64,000 nt of DNA from Cognaticolwellia sediminilitoris (GTDB lineage Bacteria; Pseudomonadota; Gammaproteobacteria; Enterobacterales; Alteromonadaceae), in assembly GCA_002104535.1 (NCBI GenBank), contig NBOG01000006.1, positions 361,817-425,816 of the forward strand, written 5' to 3'. Position numbers and translations under genes: made by a program. This document shows positions 1 to 8,975 of this stretch, piece after piece. Below the pieces are notes generated by a model that was not told where the DNA came from, ran no database searches, and saw only the letters and a list, made by a program, of their open reading frames with translations. How positions within the stretch are numbered: position 1 is the first letter of the stretch; each line of letters opens with the position of its first letter.

Positions 1-44
1 TGTACAAAAGGCTAAGCCTGGCTTTTATTTAATAAAAGGCAATA

Positions 45-76
45 AAAAACCTGTGTAGTTTCCTACACAGGTTTTT
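45..76 (-). terminator. Rho-independent terminator of the rpsP-rimM-trmD-rplS operon
   Basis: A perfect 14-bp stem (45-58 with 63-76) closes a 4-nt loop. It has A-runs on one side and T-runs on the other, so it can work in both directions. It lies directly after the rplS stop codon on the minus strand. Bases 1-44 hold another short GC-rich repeat (ggctaagcc) that may belong to a gene outside the window. Confidence 0.9.
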
Positions 77-112
77 CTCAAGCTTTTAAACAGTATTCTA
101 TTTAAAGAAAGA

Positions 113-466
113 CTATCTTTTTGCCAATTTCTCTTTGATACGTGCAGACTTACCTGAACGCTCACGAAGATAGTAAAGCTTAGCTTGACGTACATCACCG
201 CGACGTTTGACTTCAATTGAGTCAACGATTGGGCTATGTGTCTGGAATACACGCTCTACACCAACACCGTTCGAAATTTTACGAACCGTGAATGCAGAAT
301 TGATGCCGCGGTTTTTAATAGCAATAACAACACCTTCAAATGCTTGAAGACGTGATTTATCACCTTCTGTAACTTTTACTTGTACAACAACTGTATCGCC
401 TGGGCTATACGCTGGTACATCTTTTTTCATTTGCTCAGCTTCAAGCTGCTTAATAATATTACTCAT
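113..466 (-). CDS. rplS: 50S ribosomal protein L19
   Basis: This is a structural protein of the large ribosomal subunit at the 30S-50S interface. The 117-residue product matches the usual length of about 115. It shows the family pattern: an N-terminal helix ([20 protein letters not shown]), then the basic beta core with the [11 protein letters not shown] segment and the C-terminal [17 protein letters not shown] tail. It is the last gene of the rpsP-rimM-trmD-rplS operon, 12 bp after trmD, and is followed by a strong terminator. Confidence 0.98.
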   Translation of the reverse strand: MSNIIKQLEAEQMKKDVPAYSPGDTVVVQVKVTEGDKSRLQAFEGVVIAIKNRGINSAFTVRKISNGVGVERVFQTHSPIVDSIEVKRRGDVRQAKLYYLRERSGKSARIKEKLAKR

Positions 467-478
467 AATACCTTCTTC

Positions 479-1288
479 CTAGGGTTCACAGTCATCAGTA
501 GCATTTTTGTTATCAGCTTTAATGGCCGTTAACATTTTTTGCTGCTCTGCTGTCAGAGCTAGGTTAGTTAATAGTTCTGGTCTTCTAGTCCACGTTCTTT
601 CTAACGACTGATATTGGCGCCATTGCCTAATATGTTCGTGGTTACCACTTAACAGCACTTTAGGAACAGACTTTGTTTCACTTTCTGAAACGTCCATTAC
701 TTCTGGCCTAGTGTAATGTGGACAATCTAATAAGCCGTCAGAAAATGAATCCTGCTCAGCCGATTGTTGATGTCCTAATACGCCAGGCACAAAGCGTGCT
801 ACGGCATCGATTACGTTCATCGCTGGCAATTCACCGCCACTTAAAACATAATCGCCGACCGACCATTCTTCGTCAATTTCAGACTCAATTAGTCGTTCGT
901 CTATACCTTCATAACGTCCTGCTATAAATATCAGTCGGTCATGTTGTGCTAATTCACGTACACCAGCTTGGTCCAATTTCCGTCCTTGCGGCGACAAATA
1001 TATAACCTTCGCTTTGCCCTTTTCTTTAATAAGATCGGGACTACTATGTTCATCTGCAGCTTTTCTTGCAGCTTGTATAGCATCTCGTAATGGTTGTACC
1101 ATCATTAACATCCCAGGTCCGCCGCCGTAAGGTCGGTCGTCCACTGTACGATGTTTATCATGAGTAAAGTCTCTTGGGTTCCACTTGTGAAACTCAATTA
1201 AGCCATTACGAATCGCTCGGCCTGTCACCCCATACTCAGTAATTGCGTCAAACATTTCGGGAAAAAGGCTTATCACCCCTATCCACAT
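479..1288 (-). CDS. trmD: tRNA (guanine-N1)-methyltransferase TrmD
   Basis: TrmD methylates G37 next to the anticodon, using S-adenosylmethionine, and so prevents +1 frameshifting. The SPOUT-fold knot motifs are visible: [12 protein letters not shown] near the N terminus, then [21 protein letters not shown] and [12 protein letters not shown]. The open frame extends 23 codons upstream and would overlap rimM. I chose the ATG at 1288 because nearly all family members begin MWIG(I/V)ISLFPEMF. This gives 269 residues, slightly longer than E. coli (255); the extra length lies in a loop near residue 80 and in the C-terminal tail. Third gene of the ribosomal operon. Confidence 0.95.
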   Translation of the reverse strand: MWIGVISLFPEMFDAITEYGVTGRAIRNGLIEFHKWNPRDFTHDKHRTVDDRPYGGGPGMLMMVQPLRDAIQAARKAADEHSSPDLIKEKGKAKVIYLSPQGRKLDQAGVRELAQHDRLIFIAGRYEGIDERLIESEIDEEWSVGDYVLSGGELPAMNVIDAVARFVPGVLGHQQSAEQDSFSDGLLDCPHYTRPEVMDVSESETKSVPKVLLSGNHEHIRQWRQYQSLERTWTRRPELLTNLALTAEQQKMLTAIKADNKNATDDCEP

Positions 1289-1331
1289 TTTCTTATTGCT
1301 AAGCTTGTTTGTTACGACACTATTACTCAAG

Positions 1332-1862
1332 TTAGAAACCTGGGTCCCAGTCAACACAAATTTGTTTATTTTCAGTACTCACCGAAAGTATAACTTGGTC
1401 CATTAAGTAAGGAATTAACCTTTCTTTCTTCCCAAAGCCATCCTTTAAGTTAGCTTTTACAACCAGTACATCGTTAGCGCCTGTTTCCATTATGTCGGAA
1501 ACATGACCAAGGTCGTAACCTTTGTCAGTAACTACAGCCATGCCGATTAGATCACGCCAATAAAACTCACCCTCAGGTAAGTCTGATAACGCATCTTCAT
1601 TAACAAATATTTCTGAACCGACAAGCTTTTGGGCTACGTCACGATCATCAATACCTGCAACTTTAACAACAAGACCATTGTTATGTTTGCGCCAATCGGT
1701 AATATCTACTGATTGAATATTATTCCCTAATTTTAAAGACCAAGGGAAATAGTCTAGTATGGCTTCTTGGTCATCTGTGAATGAATGAATTTTCAACCAA
1801 CCTTTGATTCCGTAGACTGCGCCTACTTTACCTAAAGTGACTTCTTTACCAATAACTTCCAC
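1332..1862 (-). CDS. rimM: 16S rRNA processing / 30S maturation factor RimM
   Basis: RimM binds ribosomal protein S19 and helps mature the 30S head. The 176-residue protein has the N-terminal RimM beta-barrel ([20 protein letters not shown]), a PRC-barrel beginning around residue 95 ([10 protein letters not shown]), and the family-typical ending with an LIPYL motif and VDWDPGF. It sits between rpsP (29 bp upstream) and trmD (43 bp downstream of its stop), as in most gammaproteobacteria. Confidence 0.97.
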   Translation of the reverse strand: MEVIGKEVTLGKVGAVYGIKGWLKIHSFTDDQEAILDYFPWSLKLGNNIQSVDITDWRKHNNGLVVKVAGIDDRDVAQKLVGSEIFVNEDALSDLPEGEFYWRDLIGMAVVTDKGYDLGHVSDIMETGANDVLVVKANLKDGFGKKERLIPYLMDQVILSVSTENKQICVDWDPGF

Positions 1863-1891
1863 AACTAACTCCTAAAACCTACCAAAATTAA

Positions 1892-2140
1892 TTAAGCTGC
1901 TTTTTGAGCATCTTTAACTAACTTGGCCACACGATCAGATACAGTTGCACCTTGACCAACCCAATGGTTGACACGGTCTAGGTCTAAACGTAATTTTTCC
2001 GCTTGACCTTGCGCTGTAGGGTTGAAGAAACCAACTTTCTCGATGAAACGACCATCGCGAGAGTTACGGCTATCTGCAACAACAACCTGATAGAATGGAC
2101 GCTTCTTTGCGCCGCCACGAGCTAAACGAATGGTAACCAT
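1892..2140 (-). CDS. rpsP: 30S ribosomal protein S16
   Basis: This is a small-subunit structural protein. At 82 residues it has normal length and shows the hallmark [20 protein letters not shown] start and the [19 protein letters not shown] segment. It is the first gene of the rpsP-rimM-trmD-rplS operon. The operon promoter must lie in the 240-bp gap shared with the divergent DMT transporter at 2381; I could not assign convincing -35/-10 boxes there. Confidence 0.98.
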   Translation of the reverse strand: MVTIRLARGGAKKRPFYQVVVADSRNSRDGRFIEKVGFFNPTAQGQAEKLRLDLDRVNHWVGQGATVSDRVAKLVKDAQKAA

Positions 2141-2380
2141 ATCGTCCTCTATATAATTTAAGTGTTAAAACGAATTTTCCAGACATTTCTATCGACTAAG
2201 CGACAGAAAAGCTCGCGTATTTTACGCTTTTTTGCTGACAAAGCAACCTAAAGCTAGCCTTAGATGAATTATTTTATGAATTAGTTATCACTATTAAAGA
2301 TATAACTATATAATCGACGCCTGCAAAACTAAGCGCCATATCGGTTGCGCTTTAATTAGCCTTTTCTGGCTGGATACATT

Positions 2381-3361
2381 ATGACTCAATTAGCGAACAG
2401 TAGTGCAAAGGGATTAATGCTGGCGATGATCACCGCAATTATGTGGGGTATTCTGCCGTTAGCGCTTAAATCTGTCTTATTATTAATGGATGCTTATACC
2501 ATTACTTGGTATCGATTTGCCTTTGCCGCATTCTTTGTTGCCCTATTCTTATTTACTAAGAAAAAAATACCCACGACGCTTTTGCAAAAACCGAGTTTAA
2601 TGAAAAGACTACTGTTGGCAGCAATTTTTTTAAGCCTAAATTACATTTTGTACTTAATTTCTTTGCATTATATTCCAGCAGAAACTGCCCAAATGCTGAT
2701 CCAAATGGCGCCATTTCTTATGTTGATCGGTAGCGTTGTTTTCATGAAAGAAAGCTTTAGCCGAGGCCAAATGGTCGGTTCTTTCGTACTTATTACCGGT
2801 TTGTTATTATTTTTCAATCAACAATACATTGATAGAAGCAGCATTAGCAATGATGACTTTTTGTTGGGTTTTCTTATCATGTTTGGCGCTGCCATCACTT
2901 GGGCAGCCTACGCCATTATGCAAAAAGATATGTTACGCCATTACAGCTCTAATCAAATTATGTGGTGTATATATTTATTAAGTGCAATGTTCTTTTTACC
3001 GCTTGCAAGCCCTGAAAAGATATCGACGCTTGATACAACCGCATTATTATTATTATTATTTTGCTGCGCTAATACCCTGATAGCCTATGGCACCTTCGCC
3101 AAGTCGTTAGAATATTTACCGACGGCAAAAGTTAGCGCAACTTTAGCAGTAACGCCTTTACTCACCGTACTATTTGCCACAATTGCAGAACAGCTTTGGC
3201 CAGCATCATTTCAGGCACAACACTTGAACCTTTTAGCATATATTGGTGCAGGGTTAGTTGTCATGGGTTCAATGCTAACAGCACTTGGTGATAGAATTTT
3301 AAGTAGAAGTAATATCAATCGACTAAAAGGCTATGTCGGATTTAAAAGTAAAAGCGCTTAA
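2381..3361 (+). CDS. EamA/DMT-family inner-membrane transporter
   Basis: This is a polytopic permease of the drug/metabolite transporter superfamily. The 326 residues contain two EamA halves with about ten hydrophobic helices. The first helix carries the characteristic MWGILPLALK pattern, and the second half (about residues 160-300) repeats it as GAAITWAAYAIMQK, ending with AYIGAGLVVMGSML. The substrate cannot be read from sequence; RarD-like or amino-acid/metabolite export is possible. The gene stands alone, divergent from rpsP. Confidence 0.85.
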   Translation: MTQLANSSAKGLMLAMITAIMWGILPLALKSVLLLMDAYTITWYRFAFAAFFVALFLFTKKKIPTTLLQKPSLMKRLLLAAIFLSLNYILYLISLHYIPAETAQMLIQMAPFLMLIGSVVFMKESFSRGQMVGSFVLITGLLLFFNQQYIDRSSISNDDFLLGFLIMFGAAITWAAYAIMQKDMLRHYSSNQIMWCIYLLSAMFFLPLASPEKISTLDTTALLLLLFCCANTLIAYGTFAKSLEYLPTAKVSATLAVTPLLTVLFATIAEQLWPASFQAQHLNLLAYIGAGLVVMGSMLTALGDRILSRSNINRLKGYVGFKSKSA

Positions 3362-3452
3362 TCAGGCCTATTTTACTGATACTTTATAAAGTGTAGCCTT
3401 TATGCTGCATATCTTTATATAAAGAGCCGCTTGAACTGATAAAAATCGGGCA

Positions 3453-3478
3453 ATAAAAAAGGTAGCCGAGCTACCTTT
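3453..3478 (-). terminator. Terminator of ffh
   Basis: A 9-bp stem AAAGGTAGC/GCTACCTTT with a 3-nt loop is followed on the minus strand by a run of T. It lies 30 bp after the ffh stop codon. It may also end transcription of the convergent DMT transporter. Confidence 0.85.
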
Positions 3479-3507
3479 AATGTTCATTTCATATCGCTGT
3501 TGCGCTA

Positions 3508-4893
3508 TTAACGACCAAACATGCCGCCGCCCATACCACCGCCGCCAGGTGGCATCATACCTTTCATTGAACGCATCATTTTTTGCATGCCACCTTTACC
3601 TGACATTTTTTTCATCATTTTTTGCATTTGTGTGAATTGTTTAAGCAGCTTGTTAACATCTTGTATTTGTGTTCCTGAACCAGCTGCAATTCTGCGCTTG
3701 CGTGAGCCTTTGATAATATCAGGACGTTGTCTTTCTGCTGGAGTCATTGAGTTAATCATCGCTTCCATACGAATGGTAACTTTGTCATCCATTTGGCCTT
3801 TAACTTGTTCTGACATGTTGCCCATACCGGGTAACTTATCCATAAGGCCCATCATGCCGCCCATGTTTTTCATTTGAACTAATTGGTCGCGAAAATCTTC
3901 TAAATCAAAACCTTTGCCGCTTTTTACTTTTTTCGCTAATCTTTCCGCTTGTTTACGGTCGACTTTTTGCTCAACTTCTTCAATTAACGACAGGACATCG
4001 CCCATGCCCAAAATTCGTGAGGCTATTCGGTCAGGGTGAAAAGGCTCTAAGGCTTCAATTTTTTCGCCCCCCCCCATAAACTTAATTGGCTTACCGGTAA
4101 TATGACGAATTGATAAAGCAGCACCACCGCGGGCATCACCATCAGTTTTCGTTAAAATTATACCGGTTAAAGGCAAAGCATCATTAAATGCTTTAGCTGT
4201 GTTAGCAGCATCTTGTCCGGTCATAGCGTCAACCGTAAACAAGGTTTCTATAGGATTAATAGCTGAGTGTAACTGTTGAATTTCAGTCATCATCTCGCCA
4301 TCTATATGCAAACGGCCAGCGGTATCAACGATAACGACATCAAAAAAGTTTTTCTTAGCGTGATCAATAGCAGCATTAGCAATATCGATAGGTTTTTGCT
4401 TTATGTCACTTGGAAAGAAGCCAACATTGATTTCAGTGGCTAACATTTCTAATTGTTTAATAGCGGCAGGACGATAAACATCAGCACTGACCACTAAAAC
4501 TTTTTTCTTTTCACGTTCAGTTAAAAACTTAGCTAGCTTAGCAACGGAGGTCGTTTTACCCGCGCCTTGCAAACCAGCCATCAAGACAACAGCTGGAGGA
4601 GTCGCTTTTAAATCAAGCGCTTCATTAACATCCCCCATGGCAGCTTCAAGTTCTTTTTGAACAATTTTTACGAACACTTGCCCTGGCGTTAAGCTTTTAG
4701 AAACGTCTTGGCCAACAGCACTTTCTTTTACTTTCGCAATAAACTCTCGAATAACAGGTAAAGCAACGTCAGCTTCAAGTAATGCCATACGCACTTCACG
4801 TAAAGTATCTTTGATATTGTCTTCAGTTAGGCGGCCACGACCACTGATATTTTTTAATGATTTAGTTAAACGATCGGAAAGATTCTCAAACAT
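3508..4893 (-). CDS. ffh: Signal recognition particle GTPase Ffh (SRP54)
   Basis: Ffh binds 4.5S RNA and signal sequences of nascent inner-membrane proteins and docks with FtsY. Domains in order: an N-terminal helical bundle (about 1-85), a GTPase domain with G1 GLQGAGKTTS near residue 109, DTAGR (G3) and TKTDGDARGG (G4 region), then a methionine-rich M domain from about residue 330 (KMMKKMSGKGGMQKMMRSMKG). The C terminus is a Gly/Met-rich tail. The 461 residues match the family. A run of nine C on the plus strand (4067-4075) encodes the GGG of the GGGEK motif. It is divergent from ypjD, as in E. coli. Confidence 0.98.
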   Translation of the reverse strand: MFENLSDRLTKSLKNISGRGRLTEDNIKDTLREVRMALLEADVALPVIREFIAKVKESAVGQDVSKSLTPGQVFVKIVQKELEAAMGDVNEALDLKATPPAVVLMAGLQGAGKTTSVAKLAKFLTEREKKKVLVVSADVYRPAAIKQLEMLATEINVGFFPSDIKQKPIDIANAAIDHAKKNFFDVVIVDTAGRLHIDGEMMTEIQQLHSAINPIETLFTVDAMTGQDAANTAKAFNDALPLTGIILTKTDGDARGGAALSIRHITGKPIKFMGGGEKIEALEPFHPDRIASRILGMGDVLSLIEEVEQKVDRKQAERLAKKVKSGKGFDLEDFRDQLVQMKNMGGMMGLMDKLPGMGNMSEQVKGQMDDKVTIRMEAMINSMTPAERQRPDIIKGSRKRRIAAGSGTQIQDVNKLLKQFTQMQKMMKKMSGKGGMQKMMRSMKGMMPPGGGGMGGGMFGR

Positions 4894-5323
4894 AAAGGAC
4901 TCAAATATTAACTTTGCGCAAAAAATTAGCTCTATTATACCTGTACAGTTAATTAGCGAAAGTAGAAGTTATGCTTTTAACATAATGGCGACATTTTCTA
5001 ATACAAGTGTTAAATAGAATAAACAACAATATTGAGCAATATTTTTCAGCGCCATTTTATATATAAATTGATAAAAAATTGAAGGTAATCTGTCGATAAT
5101 CACTTTACTGATAACACTACAGGCTATGTTTAAGGTAAAGATTGAATTATTTGTCTCGATAAAAGCTAGAGCAAGTAACTAGCCAAGATAAAAATCTCAC
5201 CTAAACTATTGAATCTAAAATAAACGATAGTTATGGTGTCTATAGGCTAATCTGCTAGAATCGCCATATTAACTAACCGTGTTAATTAGTTAGTAAGCTG
5301 TTTTTATTTTTTCGGAGCACTTT
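4894..5323. promoter_or_regulatory. 430-bp divergent intergenic region, ffh / ypjD
   Basis: No gene is visible here. The region is AT-rich and must hold the ffh and ypjD promoters. A TAGAAT hexamer at 5256-5261 could be the ypjD -10 box, but no clear -35 hexamer pairs with it. A CGGAG Shine-Dalgarno just upstream of 5324 supports the GTG start of ypjD. Confidence 0.4.
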
Positions 5324-6124
5324 GTGGAATTTACAACTATTAGTTCATTTACTGCCTTTATTTGCTATAGCATCGCTACGTTATCAATTTTAGCACGACT
5401 GTTTCACCCAAAAGGCCCGAACTTAATTATTACTTTGTTATTTGCTAGTTTAGCGATAATTTTTCATATCTTAAGTAGCTCACAATTTTTATTTAGTCAT
5501 AACAACCTTAACTTTTCGTTGCCTAATGTGGTGTCGTTAGTCAGTTTGATTATCACTTTAGTCATTTCAACCGTGGCACTGCGCTTTAAAGTTAACTTAT
5601 TACTGCCGGGAATATATGGCTTTGCCGGCCTCTGGCAGCTCAGTATGATTTTTATTTCGCCGATGGGAAATATGGAAATTGTTGCCGATAAAATGGCGAT
5701 ATTAAGTCATATTACTTTAGCAATTATCGCTTATTGCATTTTAGTTATTGCAACCTTATATGCTTTTCAAGTCTCATATATCAATATGAAATTAAAGAGT
5801 AAAAATATTCAAGCGGTTAATCACTTACCACCTTTAATGCAAGTTGAACGACAACTGTATATTATTTTACTGTTGGGGAGTTTGTGCTTGTTACTCAGCC
5901 AAATATTAGGCTTTGTCTTTCTTGATGGCATGATTTCAAAAGAAAATGCCCATAAGACTATACTTTCTCTTGTCGCATGTGTTTTGTACTTCGTCACACT
6001 GTGGGGGCATTTCAAACTCGGTTGGCGAGGTCAACGAGTGCTGACTCTAACTTTAACTGCAACCTTTATCCTAACTTTGGCTTATTTTGGTAGCCGATTT
6101 GTGAAAGAATTTCTCTTATTATAA
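5324..6124 (+). CDS. ypjD: YpjD/CorE inner-membrane protein, cytochrome c assembly (CcsA-like) family
   Basis: This is a polytopic membrane protein of the CcsA/HemX-like cytochrome c assembly family. The Salmonella homologue (CorE) was linked to Co2+/Mg2+ handling; the true role is unsettled. The 266 residues contain about eight hydrophobic helices. Family marks seen are PNVVSLVSLI, the MPPL-like segment LPPLMQVERQLY, and the C-terminal LWGHFKLGWRGQRV...LAYFGSRF. It starts with GTG, chosen for the preceding CGGAG site. It is followed by corB, the same ffh/ypjD/yfjD order as in enterobacteria. Confidence 0.9.
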   Translation: MEFTTISSFTAFICYSIATLSILARLFHPKGPNLIITLLFASLAIIFHILSSSQFLFSHNNLNFSLPNVVSLVSLIITLVISTVALRFKVNLLLPGIYGFAGLWQLSMIFISPMGNMEIVADKMAILSHITLAIIAYCILVIATLYAFQVSYINMKLKSKNIQAVNHLPPLMQVERQLYIILLLGSLCLLLSQILGFVFLDGMISKENAHKTILSLVACVLYFVTLWGHFKLGWRGQRVLTLTLTATFILTLAYFGSRFVKEFLLL

Positions 6125-6211
6125 CTTTTAGGGTATAAGTTAACCTAGTATTGCTTTTCCAAATTGGACTGATGATACAGCGCATTAAATAACTCAAATA
6201 GGATCCCTTTT

Positions 6212-7495
6212 TTGGATAACATCTCTACCGATATGCTGTTTGTCGTACTTGGCATTCTCATATTTATATCAGCCTATTTCTCAGGCTCTGAAACTGGCAT
6301 GATGTCGATCAATCGATATCGGTTAAAGCACTTAGAAAAACAAAATCACCGCGGCGCAAAGCGAGTGAGTAAATTACTGGCAAAGCCAGATAAGCTGATC
6401 GGCTTAATTCTTATTGGTAATAACTTAGTTAATATTTTCGCCACCTTGATCACGGGTATTATTGCCCAGCGATTATATGGCGACGCTGGTGTTTTTTATT
6501 CAGGTTTACTGCTCACCTTAGTGATCTTAATTTTTGCTGAAATCACCCCAAAAACATTAGCCGCTCTTTACCCCGAAAAAGTGGCATACCCAAGCTCATT
6601 TATCCTCACTATACTGCTTAAAATTCTTTTACCTTTCGTTATTGCGATAAATTGGATCACTAATGGCATATTAGCCCTCTTAGGCATTAGCTCTGAACAA
6701 CGCGAACAGCATAGTTTAAGCTCTGAAGAATTACGCACAGTGGTCAATGAATCTGGCGCATTATTGAAAGCTCGCGATCAGGACATGTTAGTTGGCATAC
6801 TCGACTTAGAAAATGTCACGGTCGAAGATATTATGATCCCACGTAACGAACTGGTTGGCATCGACATCAATGATGAATGGAAACGTATTCAAAAGCAGTT
6901 AACACAATCAAACCATACGCGCGTGTTACTTTATCGAGATAATATCGACGACGTGGTTGGATATGTTCACATGCGTGATGCATTGCGCTTAGTGTCTAAA
7001 GAACAATTCACCAAAGCGACTTTATTACGCGCCGTACGAGAAATTTACTTTATACCTGAAGGTACGCCACTTAACGTGCAACTACTCAAGTTTCAACGTG
7101 CAAAAGAGCGTATAGGACTTGTTGTAGATGAATATGGTGATATTCAAGGTTTAGTGACATTAGAAGATATTCTTGAAGAAATCGTCGGTGATTTCACCAC
7201 GACAATGACGCCAACAACCAGTGATGAAGTTAACATTCAACCTGACGGTAGTTATTTAGTTGATGGCAGTGCAACAGTTCGTGATGTTAATAAAGAGATG
7301 ACTTGGAGTTTCCCAACTGATGGCCCTAAAACCATCAACGGCCTGATTCTTGAGTACCTTGAAGATATCCCAGAAGCCAACTTAAGTGTCAGAATTTCTG
7401 GCTATCCACTGGAAATAATCGAAGTCAAAGATAACATGATCAAAACCGTCAGAATCTTACCTGATTTTTACGACGGGGATGTTCCTGAAAGCTAA
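6212..7495 (+). CDS. corB: CorB/YfjD, CNNM-type HlyC/CorC family membrane protein
   Basis: This protein is linked to divalent cation (Mg2+/Co2+) efflux. The 427 residues comprise an N-terminal DUF21/CNNM membrane domain with the SAYFSGSETGMMSINRYRL signature and about four helices, a paired CBS domain (about 200-340, with DIMIPRNELVGID and LVVDEYGDIQGLVTLEDILEEIVGDFT), and a C-terminal CorC_HlyC domain. It closely resembles E. coli YfjD throughout. The start is TTG at 6212, preceded by AGGA; no nearby ATG fits the conserved N terminus. It is probably co-transcribed with ypjD. Confidence 0.93.
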   Translation: MDNISTDMLFVVLGILIFISAYFSGSETGMMSINRYRLKHLEKQNHRGAKRVSKLLAKPDKLIGLILIGNNLVNIFATLITGIIAQRLYGDAGVFYSGLLLTLVILIFAEITPKTLAALYPEKVAYPSSFILTILLKILLPFVIAINWITNGILALLGISSEQREQHSLSSEELRTVVNESGALLKARDQDMLVGILDLENVTVEDIMIPRNELVGIDINDEWKRIQKQLTQSNHTRVLLYRDNIDDVVGYVHMRDALRLVSKEQFTKATLLRAVREIYFIPEGTPLNVQLLKFQRAKERIGLVVDEYGDIQGLVTLEDILEEIVGDFTTTMTPTTSDEVNIQPDGSYLVDGSATVRDVNKEMTWSFPTDGPKTINGLILEYLEDIPEANLSVRISGYPLEIIEVKDNMIKTVRILPDFYDGDVPES

Positions 7496-7540
7496 AACTT
7501 GACTCATACAGATAAAATTTCAGCTCGCTTTAGAACATTT

Positions 7541-7577
7541 AAAAGGCACAATTGACACTCACTCAATTGTGCCTTTT
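7541..7577. terminator. Bidirectional-type terminator after corB
   Basis: A perfect 15-bp stem (7541-7555 with 7563-7577) closes a 7-nt loop. The stem ends in four A/T pairs, followed by a short T-poor tail (CTG). It lies 45 bp after the corB stop. Confidence 0.8.
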
Positions 7578-8111
7578 CTGTATTGAACAGCTTAACTATT
7601 CACTCAACAAAAACAGGTACTTTTCATCCGTACTACTATGGTACCACTTCAACGAATAACTCGTTAAAACCCTTAAACTCAAAGTAAAACCCAATTATTC
7701 AGCCTTAACTTGCCAATTATTTTGTGGATAGAACAACAAGTACAGAAAGTTAATAACAAAGTTATACACAGCTTTAGATCAGAGGATCAATTCTCCACAA
7801 TTTCTGTGGATAACAAATGCGAGCCCTGCTAGAAATAGACTTTGTATTTTGCAATCGATATTTCGAAAAAAATTGAAGTTTTTTTATAATGTTTTATTGC
7901 TTATTTCCTAAGCCTTATTGCACCTAGAGTTTCAAAAAAACATCTTCAATTAAGGTAACTTTGGCAAGGTGTATGCAGTAAGTTTTTGCAAGTTATTATT
8001 GGATTTTTGATCAATGATAACTAATGACAACAAGTGCCATTAGTTATGCACTTTTAATAGATAATTATATTATTAGAATGCTCTTGTTTAAAATATTCTC
8101 ACCAAGCTACC
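7578..8111. other. AT-rich intergenic region between corB and the SLT-like lipoprotein
   Basis: This 534-bp gap between convergent genes has no open frame of note. It holds the DnaA-box cluster (7723-7813), an A/T-rich tract (7840-7915), and a perfect 10-bp inverted repeat ATAACTAATG/CATTAGTTAT (8017-8026 and 8038-8047). That repeat lies just downstream of the lipoprotein stop and has no T-tract. Confidence 0.5.
7723..7813. other. Cluster of four DnaA-box-like sites
   Basis: Two sites match TTATNCACA exactly: TTATACACA (7762-7770, plus) and TTATCCACA (7805-7813, minus). Two more have one mismatch: CTATCCACA (7723-7731, minus) and TTCTCCACA (7791-7799, plus). The last two sites face each other across 5 bp. 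Two GATC sites lie between them (7777-7780 and 7785-7788). The flank at about 7840-7915 is very AT-rich. There is no dnaA, dnaN, mioC or gidA nearby, so a DnaA-titration or reactivation locus is more likely than oriC. Confidence 0.55.
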
Positions 8112-8741
8112 TTAATCGCCAAAAAATAATCGCCATAACCAGCCATGATTTAACTCTTCTTCACAGCTTTTAAGTTGACTACTATATCGCTTTGCGCGGT
8201 TATCTACTTTGCGCGCCACTTTGACCAGCCAGGCTTTTTTCTTATAAGTTTTACGTTTAAAGCCGCCCCAGCCTTCATGATAATTTAAGTATTGATTGTA
8301 AGCGTCCCATTTAGACACTTTGTTAATTTTTTGAGTTTTATAGATAAACCAACCCATAAAGTCGATAGCATCTTCAAAATCATCACGATCAGCGCCTGAG
8401 CTATCTGTCTCTCTAATATAATCATCCCAAGTCATTGTCTTGGCTTGTGAATAACCAGATGCTGTACTAACACGCCCCCAAGGAATAAAACCCAGTAAAA
8501 AATCTCTCGGCGGCAAAGCATCAGCTTTAAAAGAGCTCTCTTGATACATCATGCTCATGGGAACATGAATGGGCACTCCCCAACGTTCACGCATATCTTT
8601 TGACGCAAAATACCAATCTCTATGCTCTCGAAATATTTCGCATAGATTTTCAGGGTTCTTCGGCGGACTAGTCGCGCAGCTCGATAATGTTAAACACGCT
8701 AATGCAGAAATGATAAGGATTTTAAAAAATGTCATGAACAC
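8112..8741 (-). CDS. Putative SLT/lysozyme-like domain lipoprotein
   Basis: The product is 209 residues and begins with a lipoprotein signal peptide (hydrophobic core, then LTLSSC lipobox, Cys about residue 22). The rest resembles the goose-lysozyme/SLT transglycosylase fold: a MYQESSFKADA segment holds the expected catalytic Glu, ASGYSQAK stands where transglycosylases have G-L-M-Q, and YNQYLNYHEGWGGF stands at the AYNxG position. I infer a peptidoglycan lytic transglycosylase in the envelope. It could instead be a non-catalytic relative because the motifs are atypical. It is transcribed alone. Confidence 0.65.
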   Translation of the reverse strand: MFMTFFKILIISALACLTLSSCATSPPKNPENLCEIFREHRDWYFASKDMRERWGVPIHVPMSMMYQESSFKADALPPRDFLLGFIPWGRVSTASGYSQAKTMTWDDYIRETDSSGADRDDFEDAIDFMGWFIYKTQKINKVSKWDAYNQYLNYHEGWGGFKRKTYKKKAWLVKVARKVDNRAKRYSSQLKSCEEELNHGWLWRLFFGD

Positions 8742-8941
8742 AGTGATTTAGTTAGTAATGATAATATCATGCCAGAATGCAGGGTAATATTCAGGTTAAA
8801 ATTGTAAATATTTCATTTATGTCGTCAGGTTAATCTGATTTTGTTGCGAAGAGAATAACGCGGTGATTAGATCATTAAGCTTATATTTTACCTTAACAAT
8901 TATTGTTTTTTTAAATCACCAAAAATAAATCGAACAAAATT

Positions 8942-8969
8942 TGAACTATTTTGGAGTGTGTTAGTCATA
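8942..8969 (+). promoter_or_regulatory. SigmaE-like promoter of the candidate small RNA
   Basis: TGAACTA (8942-8948) resembles the sigmaE -35 GGAACTT. TCATA (8965-8969), 16 bp later, resembles the -10 TCTGA/TCAAA. A start at about G8976 would fit. It is read by eye only. Confidence 0.45.
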
Positions 8970-8975
8970 TACTTT

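Noticed and set aside
3521-3877. 118-residue plus-strand frame starting MPPPIPPPPGG
   Set aside because: It is the reverse frame of the Gly/Met-rich end of ffh, an artefact of that composition.
7723-7915. Chromosomal replication origin (oriC)
   Set aside because: DnaA boxes and an AT-rich tract are present, but few GATC sites and no dnaA, dnaN, gidA, mioC or parAB genes lie nearby. A titration or reactivation locus fits better.
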